DNA of 19,052 nt, from assembly GCA_007129135.1 (NCBI GenBank), contig SKWB01000359.1, positions 1 through 19,052 on the forward strand, written 5' to 3'. A program made the position numbers and the translations under genes. The notes under the pieces were generated by a model. It was not told where the DNA came from. It ran no database searches and worked only from the letters and a program-made list of their open reading frames with translations. Below are positions 1 to 7,326 of this stretch, one piece after another. This stretch comes from Halococcaceae archaeon (GTDB lineage: Archaea > Halobacteriota > Halobacteria > Halobacteriales > Halalkalicoccaceae). The number at the start of each line of letters is the position of its first letter. The stretch's first letter is position 1.

Positions 1-317
1 ACGAGAAGCTCACGAACACCCGACCGGGACGCGAGGAGGCCCCCGACATGCACGGCGGCGTCGCGGCGACGCTCGTCGACACTGCCGGGGGGTTGGCCCA
101 GCGCACGACGCTCGAGAACCCACTCGAGGGCGGTGTGGCGACGATCAACCTGAACGTGAACTACCTCCGTCCCGCGACGGCGGACCTGACCGCGACCGCG
201 GAGGTGATCAGGGCGGGCTCGAGCGTCGGCGTGAGCGAGATAACCGTCGAGTCCACGACCAACGGCGAGACGAAGCCGGTCGCGACGGGCCAGGGCGCCT
301 ACCGGCTCTTCAGATAG
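1..317 (+). CDS. PaaI-type hotdog thioesterase, 3' part
   Basis: The C-terminal part of a hotdog-fold protein, open from base 3 to the TAG at 315-317; the N-terminus lies outside the window. The stretch MHGGVAATLVDTAG matches the HGG-containing active-site loop of the PaaI/4HBT thioesterase family, followed by the long central helix and the strands typical of that fold (TINLNVNYLRPA, then LTATAEVIRAGSSVGVSEI). Members hydrolyse acyl-CoA thioesters in the cytoplasm, often of aromatic or medium-chain acids. The substrate cannot be read from this fragment. The Met codon at base 48 is internal to the family domain, so it is unlikely to be the true start. The next gene is convergent, 133 bp away, so no operon partner is visible on this side. 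Confidence 0.88.
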   Translation, partial: EKLTNTRPGREEAPDMHGGVAATLVDTAGGLAQRTTLENPLEGGVATINLNVNYLRPATADLTATAEVIRAGSSVGVSEITVESTTNGETKPVATGQGAYRLFR

Positions 318-450
318 AGGAGCGAGAGAGCGGCTCTCACGGGTAGGGCTCACTCGCGCTCGCGAGGGGCTTCCTTCGCACGCCGAACCGCCTCGTCGCG
401 TCTCACCCGCTTCGGATCCCCGTCGACCTCCACGGGGCTCTCGTCGTCGC

Positions 451-1419
451 TCACCTGCTCTCGTTCCCCGTTCCGGGGTCGCCGAGCGAGAGGGTGAGAC
501 AGCGGACGGAGCCGCCGGCCTTCTGGAACTCGTCGGTCTCGATCGGGATCGGGTCGAACCCGGCGTCGGAGAGCAGCCGTTCCGTCGTGGGGTTGCCCGC
601 CCCGAGCAGCACCCGGTCGCCGAGCGCGACGGCGTTGCAGGCCAGCCCGCCGCGTGTCTCCGAGACCGGGGCGGCGAGCACCCGCTCGAAGACCGTCTCG
701 ATCAGGGCGAGCCCCTCGTCGGTGAACGCCTCGGGCTGGATCAGCACGGACTCCCGGTCGAGCGGCGAGAAGCAGACGTCGAGGTGGTAGTAGTGCGGGT
801 CGGTGAGTTCGAGCGCGATCACCCGCACGTCGAGGCGGTCGGCGATCCCGTCGTAGGCCGCCCGATCCGAACGGATCCCGTGGCCGCCCCAGAGCAGCCG
901 TTTCTCCGGGTGCCAGAGCGCGTCGCCGCCGCCCTCGAAAGCGTGGTCGGGCGCCGGGAGCACGTCGTAGCCGGCCTGCCGGGCCCACGCCTCGAAGTAG
1001 GTCGGCTCCGCTGCGCGCTCGTCGGTCGACATCCTCGCGAGCAGCGCCCCCCTACCGTCGGGCGTCGAGAGCGCGTGGTTCGCGCCGAACGCGAAGTCGG
1101 GGAGCGTCGTCGGGCCGGCGGTTCCGGGGGGTACGGCGAGCCCGTCGGGGTCGACGACGTGGGTGCACTCGGCGTACCGGTCACAGACCCGCCGGAGCCG
1201 CTCCCACTGTCGGCCCGCGCGGTCCGTGTCCACGCCCTCGCGCATGTACGGGTTGATGTGGTAGCGGACGTCGAAGTGCGTCGGTCGGGCGAGGACGAGC
1301 GTCTCGTGGGCGGGACGGTCGGGAACGTCGTCGAGCGATCCGTCGAGGTCGGCGGCCGTCTCGACGACGGAGCCGGTGGCAGGGGAGGGCATCGCGGTCG
1401 CTAACGCCCCACACGGCAT
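451..1419 (-). CDS. Arginine deiminase / DDAH-like hydrolase (amidinotransferase fold)
   Basis: A 322-residue protein of the guanidine-modifying (arginine deiminase, DDAH, amidinotransferase) superfamily, which attacks a guanidinium carbon through a Cys thiol. Counting from the ATG at 1419, the expected catalytic set is present: Asp108 in LPDFAF, Glu162 in FEGGGDAL, His212 and Asp214 in YHLDVCF, and Cys307 in the terminal AGGSVRCLTL motif. The INPYM segment near residue 58 is also typical of the deiminase-like branch. The exact substrate (arginine, methylarginine or another guanidino compound) is not determined. The gene follows the isochorismatase-fold gene on the same strand. A GTG at 1437 overlaps that gene's TGA as GTGA and has a GAGGT about 9 nt upstream, so it is a serious alternative start; an ATG at 1392 is a third possibility. 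The pairing suggests a short pathway opening a guanidino compound and then cleaving a carbamoyl or amide bond. Confidence 0.88.
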   Translation of the reverse strand: MPCGALATAMPSPATGSVVETAADLDGSLDDVPDRPAHETLVLARPTHFDVRYHINPYMREGVDTDRAGRQWERLRRVCDRYAECTHVVDPDGLAVPPGTAGPTTLPDFAFGANHALSTPDGRGALLARMSTDERAAEPTYFEAWARQAGYDVLPAPDHAFEGGGDALWHPEKRLLWGGHGIRSDRAAYDGIADRLDVRVIALELTDPHYYHLDVCFSPLDRESVLIQPEAFTDEGLALIETVFERVLAAPVSETRGGLACNAVALGDRVLLGAGNPTTERLLSDAGFDPIPIETDEFQKAGGSVRCLTLSLGDPGTGNESR

Positions 1420-1433
1420 AGCTCTGGTCCCCG

Positions 1434-2006
1434 TCACTCGAACGCTACCTCGTCCCGGCAGAGGACCTCGCCGAAGAGCCAGCCCGCGTGCTCCAAGGCG
1501 TACTCCCGGTGGGCCTCTTCGAGCGAGCCGATGCAGTCCTCGACGAGCACCGGCCTGAAGTCCCGGAGCCCCGCACTCCCGGCGGTGTGGAGCACGCAGA
1601 CGTTCGCAAGCGTCCCACAGAACACGAGGTCGCGGATCCCCCGCACCCGGAGCCAGCCCGCCAGTTCGGTGTCGTAGAACGCGTCGTAGGTGTGTTTCTC
1701 GACGACGTGGTCGTCCTCCCGTGGCGCGAGCGCGTCGACGATCTCGGCCTCCCACGAGCCCTCGAGGACGTGTTCGCCCCAGCGGTCGAACTCGTCGTAG
1801 TAGTGGTTCCCGTCGAACTGGCCCGGTGGGTGGACGTCACGCGTGTAGCAGACCCGGACCCCCGCCTCGCGCGCGCTCGAGAGGAGGTCGGCGATCGGGT
1901 CGATCACCGCCTCGCTGCCCGGTGCGTAGAGGGCCCCGTCGGGGTCGCAGAACCCGTTCTGCATGTCGACGACGACGACGGCCGTCTCGGTCGGATCGAA
2001 GTTCAT
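1434..2006 (-). CDS. Isochorismatase-family cysteine hydrolase
   Basis: A 190-residue cytoplasmic hydrolase of the isochorismatase/nicotinamidase fold. The Asp-Lys-Cys triad is visible: Asp14 in VVVDMQNGF, Lys104 in VVEKHTYDAF and Cys137 in GTLANVCVLHTA. The family contains nicotinamidases, N-carbamoylsarcosine amidases, ureidoacrylate hydrolases and isochorismatases; the sequence alone does not decide among them. The length is standard for the family. The stop overlaps a possible GTG start of the downstream deiminase-like gene, so the two are very likely cotranscribed, and an amide or carbamoyl substrate is more plausible than isochorismate. The start is the ATG at 2006. The 86-bp gap to the divergent surface-protein gene contains a long inverted repeat that may control this side. 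Confidence 0.9.
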   Translation of the reverse strand: MNFDPTETAVVVVDMQNGFCDPDGALYAPGSEAVIDPIADLLSSAREAGVRVCYTRDVHPPGQFDGNHYYDEFDRWGEHVLEGSWEAEIVDALAPREDDHVVEKHTYDAFYDTELAGWLRVRGIRDLVFCGTLANVCVLHTAGSAGLRDFRPVLVEDCIGSLEEAHREYALEHAGWLFGEVLCRDEVAFE

Positions 2007-2011
2007 GCGAA

Positions 2012-2050
2012 GGATACGAACCGGGAGGGCGAAACGGTTCGGTCGTATCC
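2012..2050. promoter_or_regulatory. Inverted repeat in a divergent promoter region
   Basis: Two 8-bp arms, GGATACGA at 2012-2019 and TCGTATCC at 2043-2050, are perfect reverse complements separated by 23 bp. They lie in the 86-bp divergent gap between the isochorismatase-fold gene and the surface-protein gene. One arm ends 6 bp before the leftward ATG; the other ends about 12 bp before the TATA-like stretch of the rightward gene. The layout fits a shared operator. No regulator can be assigned. Confidence 0.4.
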
Positions 2051-2060
2051 GGTCGCCGGA

Positions 2061-2070
2061 CCCTTTTTAC
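2061..2070 (+). promoter_or_regulatory. TATA-like box of the first Hvo_1808-type gene
   Basis: The stretch CCCTTTTTAC is centred about 27 bp before the ATG at 2093. That spacing predicts transcription starting at or next to the start codon, a leaderless mRNA, which is common in haloarchaea. It supports 2093 over any upstream in-frame start. Confidence 0.5.
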
Positions 2071-2092
2071 TCGACCGCTCCTATCTCGTGGT

Positions 2093-3721
2093 ATGCGTCG
2101 TGTTTGTGCCCTGTTGGTCGCCCTCCTCCTCGTGGTGAGCGGCGGGCCGGCGCTCGCCGTCGCGGCGGGCGGGCCGGTCGCAGCCGACGGGTTGGCAGGT
2201 GGGGAGGGACAGCTCGCGGGCGAGCCGGACGGCGACGGCGAGTGGCGCGAGTACGAACCGGACGACGAACTCGGCCTCGACGGGAGCGAAGAGCTCTCCG
2301 AGGAGGAGCTAGAGGAGGTGATCGACCGGGCGATGGTCCGCGTCGAGGAGCTCCGCGAGGTCGAGTTCGAGGCGCGGCCGCCCGTCGAGGTCGTCACGAG
2401 AAGCGAGTTCCAGGAGGAGTACGACGGGCTGGTCGGCGAGGGGACCGAGAACCAGACCGAGTTCGTGAACGCGAAACACAGGGCGCTGTTCCTCGCCGGC
2501 GACGACGAGGACTCGACGGAGACCGTCGCGGAGAACCAGAACGTCTCGGTCGGCGGCTTCTACTCGCCGGCGACGGACGAGATCGTCGTGATCGTCGACG
2601 ACGAGACGCCCGTGATCGACGAGGTGATCCTCGCGCACGAGCTCTACCACGCCTACCAGGACCAGGAGTGGGACCTCCAGGAGTTCGACGCCCAGACGCG
2701 CGACGAGCGCAACGCCCAGAACGGCCTGATCGAGGGCGACACCGTCTTCATGGAGTTGGAGTACGAACAGCGCTGTGAGAGCGGCGAGTGGGAGTGTGTG
2801 CGTCCGGCGGAGGCGGAGGGGACCGAGCCGGCCGAGGAGGGTCAGCCGGCGAACATGGGGCTGCTCCTGCTCGACTTCCAGCCCTACAGCGACGGACCGG
2901 CGTTCTCCGAACACGTCTTCGAGCGGGGCGGCTGGGACGCCGTGAACGAGCTCTACGACGCACCTCCGGAGACGAGTCAGCAGGTCATCACGCCGGAGCG
3001 CTACCCCGACGACCTCCCGCGCGAGGTCGAGATCGACGACGCCCCCGACGAGGAGTGGGACCGGCTGCGCCCCGAAGAGCGGCCCGACCACGACGTGCTC
3101 GGCAAGGTCTCGATCGCGACGATGTTCGCCGCGCCGCTCTACGACCAGCCGGGCGAGCAGTTCGTCTCGCCCGACGAGTTCCTCAACCTCGGCCCCGACG
3201 GCGAACTCGACGACTTCGACCCGATCAACTACGACGTCGAGTTCGCGACCGGCTGGGACGGCGACCGGCTGCACGTCTACGAGAGCGACGACGGGGAGAA
3301 CGCCTACGTCTGGCGGATCGCCTGGGAGAGCGAGGAGGACGCCGAGACGTTCGTCGAGGGCTACGACGACCTGCTCGCGTACCGGGGAGCCGAGAACGAG
3401 GGCGACGGGCTCTACGTCGCAGCGGACGGGGGCTACGTCGGCGCGTACGACGTCGACCACGACGGCGACGTGGTGACGATCACCCACGCGCCGGACGTCG
3501 AGGCGCTCTCGGCGGTGAACGGAGAGGTCGAACCCGCCGAGGTCGAGGACGACGCCCTCGAGGAGGCCGACGACGAGCCCGAGGAGACGCCCGAGCCCGA
3601 GGAGACGCCCGAGACCGAGGAGGCCGACGACGACGCGGCCGAGGACCAGCCAGGCTTCGGCCTCATCGCGGCGCTCGCCGCGCTCGTGATCGCACTCGCG
3701 CTGCTCGCACGGCGTCGCTGA
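2093..3721 (+). CDS. Hvo_1808-type surface protein, putative zinc metallopeptidase with PGF-CTERM tail
   Basis: A 542-residue secreted protein. Residues 1-26 form a Sec-type signal peptide (MRRVCALLVALLLVVSGG). The mature part is very acidic. It holds HELYH at 182-186 and, 28 residues after the second His, Glu214 in IEGDTVF, a pattern resembling an HExxH...E zinc-peptidase site. Cys228 and Cys235 flank GEW and could form a disulfide. FQPYSDGPAF at 262-271 is shared exactly with the next gene. A Thr/Pro/Glu-rich linker (about 490-515) leads to PGF at 520-522, a hydrophobic helix and the terminal RRR, the PGF-CTERM signal processed by archaeosortase A. The resemblance to the Hvo_1808 family of surface proteins is from recognition; peptidase activity is inferred. 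The start was chosen by the signal peptide and the upstream TATA-like box. The stop lies 1 bp before the next ATG. Confidence 0.9.
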   Translation: MRRVCALLVALLLVVSGGPALAVAAGGPVAADGLAGGEGQLAGEPDGDGEWREYEPDDELGLDGSEELSEEELEEVIDRAMVRVEELREVEFEARPPVEVVTRSEFQEEYDGLVGEGTENQTEFVNAKHRALFLAGDDEDSTETVAENQNVSVGGFYSPATDEIVVIVDDETPVIDEVILAHELYHAYQDQEWDLQEFDAQTRDERNAQNGLIEGDTVFMELEYEQRCESGEWECVRPAEAEGTEPAEEGQPANMGLLLLDFQPYSDGPAFSEHVFERGGWDAVNELYDAPPETSQQVITPERYPDDLPREVEIDDAPDEEWDRLRPEERPDHDVLGKVSIATMFAAPLYDQPGEQFVSPDEFLNLGPDGELDDFDPINYDVEFATGWDGDRLHVYESDDGENAYVWRIAWESEEDAETFVEGYDDLLAYRGAENEGDGLYVAADGGYVGAYDVDHDGDVVTITHAPDVEALSAVNGEVEPAEVEDDALEEADDEPEETPEPEETPETEEADDDAAEDQPGFGLIAALAALVIALALLARRR

Positions 3722-3722
3722 G

Positions 3723-5201
3723 ATGGGCTCACGAGCAGCGGTCCTCGCCGTCGTCGTCTGCGTGGTGCTCGCGGGCTGTACGGCGGTGCCACCCGGGGAG
3801 CTGTTCCCGTTCGGGGAGGACGAGGACGACGACCCGTCGGCGCTCGACCCGGACAGGCCGCTCGGCGAGGTCAGGGGCGTGAGCTACGACGACGACCTCG
3901 GGGTGAACTCGACCGCCGAGCTGAGCGAGGCCGAACGCGAGGCGGTGGTCCACCGGGCGATGGCCCGCGTCGAGGTGATCCGGGGGCTCCAGTTCGAGGA
4001 GGAGGTGCCCGTGGAGGTGATCTCCCGGGAGGGGTTCAGAGAGGAGCGGCGGTTCACCGAGCAGTGGGACGAGGACTACGCGACCTGGAACGACCACCTC
4101 TGGCGGGCGCTCTTTCACGTCGACGAGGAGACGGCCGCCGCCGAGGAGTTCGAGGCGCTCTACGGCGGGGCGGTCCAGGGCTACTACTCCTCGGGCGACG
4201 AGGAGATCGTCATCGTCGCGGACGACCCGGACGCGGTCGCGATCGACCGGAACACCCTCGCCCACGAGCTGCTCCACGCGCTGCAGGACCAGCACTTCGG
4301 GCTGGAGCGCGACCGCTCGTCGCTCGACTCGGAGCACGCCGCGCTGGGTATCATCGAGGGCGACGCGAACTACGTCGAACTCCAGTACGACGAGCGATGC
4401 GAGGACGGCGAGTGGGAGTGTCTCGACCGACCGAGCGCGACCGGTTCCGAGGGCTCGTTCGACTTCGGGCTGCTCGTGACGATCTTCCAGCCCTACAGCG
4501 ATGGCCCGGCGTTCGTCGACCACCGGTACGGGGAGGGGGGCTGGGAGGCGGTGAACGAGGTCTACGACGCACACCCGAGCGCGACGACGGAGGTGATCCA
4601 CCCCGACCGGTACGGCGAGTTCGAACCGACGAACGTGACCGTTCGGGACGAGTCGACCGATGACTGGGAGCGGTTCAACGTGAGCGGCCGCGAGGAGGGC
4701 GTCGAGACGGTCGGCGAGGCGGCGCTCTACGCCAGCTTCTGGTCGAACGGGGTGATCGACCGCGAGCACCTCTACGGGGGCGAGGACCCGCTCTCGCCGT
4801 ACGACTACTCGCACCCGATCACGACCGGGTGGGCGGGCGACCAGCTCGTCCCGTACGAGGGCGAAGAGGGCGAGTACGCCTTCGTCTTCGAGAGCGAGTG
4901 GGAGTCCGAAGGGGACGCCGAGCGGTTCGCGGAGGCGTACGGGGAGCTCCTGGCCGTGAACGGTGCGGACGAAGAGGGGGAGGCCTCGGTGATCGAGCCG
5001 GGCGAGTCCTTCGCCGGGGCGTATCACGTGAGTCAGGACGGGGAGACGGTGACGGTCGTTCACGCGCCGAGCGAGAGCGAACTCGAGGAGGTCCACGGGG
5101 TCGAGGTGGGGGTGCCCGCGTCGCTCGATCGGTCGGAAGCGGTTGGTCCACACCTCGGTATGGGGTCGGACGGATCGGGAACGGCACCGGCGGCCGGATA
5201 G
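3723..5201 (+). CDS. Hvo_1808-type lipoprotein, putative zinc metallopeptidase
   Basis: A 492-residue paralogue of the preceding gene, starting 1 bp after it and so surely in the same transcript. The N-terminus is a lipoprotein signal (LAVVVCVVLAGC) with the lipidated Cys at position 19. There is no PGF-CTERM tail, so the two paralogues use different membrane anchors. The putative zinc site is conserved: HELLH at 181-185 and Glu212 in IEGDANY. The disulfide-candidate pair Cys226 and Cys233 around GEW, and the FQPYSDGPAF block, are also conserved. Spacing between these blocks matches the first copy to within one or two residues, as expected from tandem duplication followed by divergence. The product should sit outside the membrane as a lipid-anchored protein. 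The function is unproven; a surface protease or protein-maturation role is an inference from the HExxH motif. The stop is 5 bp from the stop of the convergent permease gene. Confidence 0.9.
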   Translation: MGSRAAVLAVVVCVVLAGCTAVPPGELFPFGEDEDDDPSALDPDRPLGEVRGVSYDDDLGVNSTAELSEAEREAVVHRAMARVEVIRGLQFEEEVPVEVISREGFREERRFTEQWDEDYATWNDHLWRALFHVDEETAAAEEFEALYGGAVQGYYSSGDEEIVIVADDPDAVAIDRNTLAHELLHALQDQHFGLERDRSSLDSEHAALGIIEGDANYVELQYDERCEDGEWECLDRPSATGSEGSFDFGLLVTIFQPYSDGPAFVDHRYGEGGWEAVNEVYDAHPSATTEVIHPDRYGEFEPTNVTVRDESTDDWERFNVSGREEGVETVGEAALYASFWSNGVIDREHLYGGEDPLSPYDYSHPITTGWAGDQLVPYEGEEGEYAFVFESEWESEGDAERFAEAYGELLAVNGADEEGEASVIEPGESFAGAYHVSQDGETVTVVHAPSESELEEVHGVEVGVPASLDRSEAVGPHLGMGSDGSGTAPAAG

Positions 5202-5206
5202 GGCGA

Positions 5207-6181
5207 TCAGCGGTAGTAGAACTGGCCGGCGACGACGACGACGTCGTCCCCCACGGAGCGTTCCGTGCGGTGGTCGGAGAGCCGACGGATGCGCCAGCGG
5301 ACCGCCCCCCACTTGATGACGAGGAAGCCGACGAGGATCACGCCGAATCCGACGAGCGTCGCCTCGGTGAGCGGCTCGCCCAGGGCGGCCACCCCGACGA
5401 GCACCGCGATCATCGGGGTGACGTAGTTGACGAGGCTCACCTGAACCGGGCCGGCCTCCTCCAGGAGCTCGAAGTAACAGAGGAAGCCGCCGACGGTGGC
5501 GGCGACCCCGAGGTAGGCGAGCGCGAGGAGCGCCGTCGGGGAGAACGTCGCGGCGGCGACCGACTCGGCCGGGTGGACGAGGCTCGTCAGGTGGAGCGCG
5601 ATCGCACCCACGAGCATCATCCACGCCTGGAGCGAGACGAGCGACATCGTCGAGCGGATCCGGAGCGCGAGGACGCTCCCGAGCGCGAAGCTCACCGCCG
5701 AGAGGAAGAGCAGCGCGACGCCGACGAGCTGACCGTCGAGCCCCGCGGGATCCGGCCTGGCGATGATGGCGACGCCGACCAGCCCGAGGAGGATGCCGAC
5801 GGCCGTCGGGAGGGTGAGCCGCTCCTTCGGGAGCAGCCAGACGGCGAACGCGGGCGTGACGACCGGGGTGAGACTCATCATCACCGCGGCGATGCCGCTC
5901 GTGACGTAGCTCTGGCCGACGAACAGAAGGGCGTAGTGCGCGCCGATCAGGAACGTCCCGCCGATGGCGATCAGCGCCCAGTCGCTCCAGCGGGCGGGGC
6001 GCCACTCGTAGCCGGCGACGACGACGTAGGCGAACAGTACGGCCGCTGCGACGTCGAACCGGAGCGCGGCGAACAGCACCGGCGGTAGGTCCGCGAGACC
6101 GACCTCGATCGCGAGGAACGAGGTGCCCCAGACCGTCGCGAGCAGGGCGAACAGCGTGGAAGTGCGAGATAATCCTCTCAT
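5207..6181 (-). CDS. DMT-family permease (EamA-type)
   Basis: A 324-residue integral membrane protein with about ten hydrophobic segments arranged as two EamA repeats. The first repeat begins at STLFALLATVWGTSFLAIEV and the second around GVALLFLSAVSFALGSVLAL. The IGAHYALLFVGQSYV and YVTPMIAVLVGVAALGEPL segments are characteristic of drug/metabolite transporters. Such proteins export amino acids, metabolites or toxic compounds, usually by proton or sodium exchange; the substrate is not predictable here. The last 30 or so residues form a basic, then polar, cytoplasmic tail. The start at 6181 is supported by a strong Shine-Dalgarno match (GGAGGGAGG on the minus strand, 6192-6200) 10 nt upstream, unlike the leaderless neighbours. 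The gene is monocistronic: it is convergent with the lipoprotein gene and separated by 187 bp from the regulator gene upstream. Confidence 0.9.
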   Translation of the reverse strand: MRGLSRTSTLFALLATVWGTSFLAIEVGLADLPPVLFAALRFDVAAAVLFAYVVVAGYEWRPARWSDWALIAIGGTFLIGAHYALLFVGQSYVTSGIAAVMMSLTPVVTPAFAVWLLPKERLTLPTAVGILLGLVGVAIIARPDPAGLDGQLVGVALLFLSAVSFALGSVLALRIRSTMSLVSLQAWMMLVGAIALHLTSLVHPAESVAAATFSPTALLALAYLGVAATVGGFLCYFELLEEAGPVQVSLVNYVTPMIAVLVGVAALGEPLTEATLVGFGVILVGFLVIKWGAVRWRIRRLSDHRTERSVGDDVVVVAGQFYYR

Positions 6182-6191
6182 GGTGATAGTT

Positions 6192-6200
6192 CCTCCCTCC
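6192..6200 (-). promoter_or_regulatory. Strong Shine-Dalgarno site of the permease gene
   Basis: On the minus strand this reads GGAGGGAGG, ending 10 nt before the ATG at 6181. It fixes the start and shows that this gene uses a leadered mRNA. Confidence 0.6.
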
Positions 6201-6218
6201 GCAGAAGGCAGGTTCGTG

Positions 6219-6248
6219 AGTCCGGACTAGAGTCCGCGAGTATAAGAG
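6219..6248 (-). promoter_or_regulatory. Promoter and operator-like palindromes of the permease gene
   Basis: A TATA-like element (TATAAGAG on the plus strand, 6241-6248) lies on the minus-strand upstream side, predicting a transcript start near 6217 and a leader of about 36 nt. Between it and the predicted start is a perfect 10-bp palindrome, AGTCCGGACT (6219-6228), followed by another AGTCC at 6231-6235. That makes three half-sites in 17 bp, a typical arrangement for a repressor covering the start site. Confidence 0.45.
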
Positions 6249-6368
6249 GATTGCCGGATTCGCGATACCGTTTGACACCCTACCATGCTACTGAGTACTC
6301 GGATGAACAGTCACGAACGATCACCCGGAGTCACGGCCGTGAGAGACGGGTCGGAAGGGGTCGGAGGC

Positions 6369-7025
6369 TCACTCGAAGTCGCCGACGAGGACGGTGTTGA
6401 CGTTCAACACCTTCTGTGCCCGGCGGAGTCGCTCGGAGAGCGACTGGTGGCTGATGTCGAGTTCGTCTGCGAGTTCCTCGAGCGAGACGTCCCGGGGGAC
6501 GTCGTAGTAGCCGCGTTCGGTCGCGAGCGTGATCGCCTCGTGCTGGGACTCGCTCAGACCGAACCGGCCCTCGCGGTCGTCGTTCATCTCGTAGATCGCG
6601 GTGATGTTCAGCCGGATACCCCGGTCCTCCGCGTAGTCGTACGCCCGCGAGAGGGCATCGCGCTCGGGAAAGAGCGCGCGGAAGTTCCAGACGCCGTCCG
6701 TGGCGACCGCCGAGAGGATCACGCCCTCCTGTTCGGTGAGGATGTTGACGAGGACCTCCGCCCTGTCGACCCAGTCCATCCGGTAGAGCCGGACGCCGTC
6801 GTCGGTCTCGCTGATCAGTTCGAACGTAGCGAGCGTCTCGTCGGCCTCGAAGAGGTCGTCGATCCGCCCCCAGTCGTCGGCGGTGACCCAGACGTACGGC
6901 ATGACGTGGTCGGGTCCGTGTGCCGCGACGCGCTCTATCTCCAGTTCGGGGATCGGCCCCTCCTGAATCGTCTCGCCCAACGCGAACCCCTCGACCGGCA
7001 GCCTGAACTCCGCGATAGTCGCCAT
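6369..7025 (-). CDS. HTH-10 (Bat-type) transcriptional regulator
   Basis: A 218-residue DNA-binding protein of the haloarchaeal bacterio-opsin-activator group. The C-terminal HTH_10 domain spans about 158-210, with the recognisable LSESQHEAITLATERGYYDVP opening split by the SLEELADELDIS helix-turn-helix at 181-193. The N-terminal 150 residues form the sensor-like region seen in these regulators (VTADDWGRIDDLFEADETL and EDRGIRLNITAIYEMND); its ligand is unknown. The start at 7025 is preferred over the Met codon at 7034 because the minus-strand TATA box at 7050-7056 lies about 27 bp upstream, predicting a leaderless mRNA starting at this ATG. The next gene downstream is the permease, 187 bp away with its own promoter, so a regulatory link to it is possible but only by position. 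Confidence 0.92.
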   Translation of the reverse strand: MATIAEFRLPVEGFALGETIQEGPIPELEIERVAAHGPDHVMPYVWVTADDWGRIDDLFEADETLATFELISETDDGVRLYRMDWVDRAEVLVNILTEQEGVILSAVATDGVWNFRALFPERDALSRAYDYAEDRGIRLNITAIYEMNDDREGRFGLSESQHEAITLATERGYYDVPRDVSLEELADELDISHQSLSERLRRAQKVLNVNTVLVGDFE

Positions 7026-7049
7026 GGTAAGCACCAGTAGGCTGAACCG

Positions 7050-7056
7050 TATAAAT
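7050..7056 (-). promoter_or_regulatory. TATA box of the HTH-10 regulator gene
   Basis: The plus-strand sequence TATAAAT reads ATTTATA on the minus strand and is centred at 7053, about 27 bp upstream of the ATG at 7025. The match and the spacing are both good for a haloarchaeal leaderless promoter. Confidence 0.7.
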
Positions 7057-7149
7057 CGGCCGTTGTCGGCCGATCGGTCGCTCGAACCGGTCGATCGTGT
7101 CCCACGCAGGGGATGGAGTGACCCGTCGTGGCCGACTAAGGGACGAACG

Positions 7150-7275
7150 ATGTTTAGGCCAACTCACCAGCCGACCTGCACCCGCTGTGAGCGTCCGCAA
7201 GTCGAGGTGAACGGTCAGTACTACGGACTCTGTTTTCAACACCTCAGAGACCAACGCGATATCGAGACGTTGTGA
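7150..7275 (+). CDS. Small CxxC zinc-ribbon-like protein (41 residues)
   Basis: A short open frame from the ATG at 7150 coding for 41 residues. It has Cys10 and Cys13 in TCTRCERP, Cys28 in YGLCFQHL and His31, so four potential zinc ligands arranged as CxxC-x14-CxxH. Haloarchaea are known to make many tiny zinc-finger proteins of this size, several with roles in stress or biofilm regulation. No family name can be given. It lies between the divergent regulator gene and the dehydrogenase gene. No convincing TATA box was seen upstream. The spacing of Cys/His ligands and the absence of an overlapping gene argue that it is real; homologues in other genomes would decide. Confidence 0.55.
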   Translation: MFRPTHQPTCTRCERPQVEVNGQYYGLCFQHLRDQRDIETL

Positions 7276-7295
7276 GCGCGTGGTGAGTGGCACAC

Positions 7296-7301
7296 GCTTT
7301 T
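7296..7301 (+). promoter_or_regulatory. Possible TATA-like element before the dehydrogenase gene
   Basis: The stretch GCTTTT is centred about 28 bp before the ATG at 7327, consistent with a near-leaderless start. The match to a haloarchaeal TATA box is weak. Confidence 0.3.
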
Positions 7302-7326
7302 GTCCACACCGTGTGAACCGATCCCT

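Noticed and set aside
2309..3487. A 392-codon minus-strand frame opposite the first surface-protein gene
   Set aside because: It is rich in Val, Leu, Arg and Asp in a pattern mirroring the acidic sense protein; there is no start context and no family motif.
3580..3640. A short tandem repeat of GAGGAGACGCCCGAG type as a possible mobile or CRISPR-like repeat
   Set aside because: It encodes the Pro/Glu/Thr-rich linker before the PGF-CTERM tail, a normal feature of haloarchaeal surface proteins; no CRISPR array is present in the window.
4829..6088. A 419-codon plus-strand frame across the convergent lipoprotein/permease junction
   Set aside because: It is an Arg/Gly/Glu-rich out-of-frame reading spanning both real genes.
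3729..6278. A very long minus-strand open frame opposite the lipoprotein gene and shifted against the permease
   Set aside because: It is an Arg/Pro-rich, low-complexity shadow caused by high GC; it overlaps two genes with clear family signatures and crosses their boundary.
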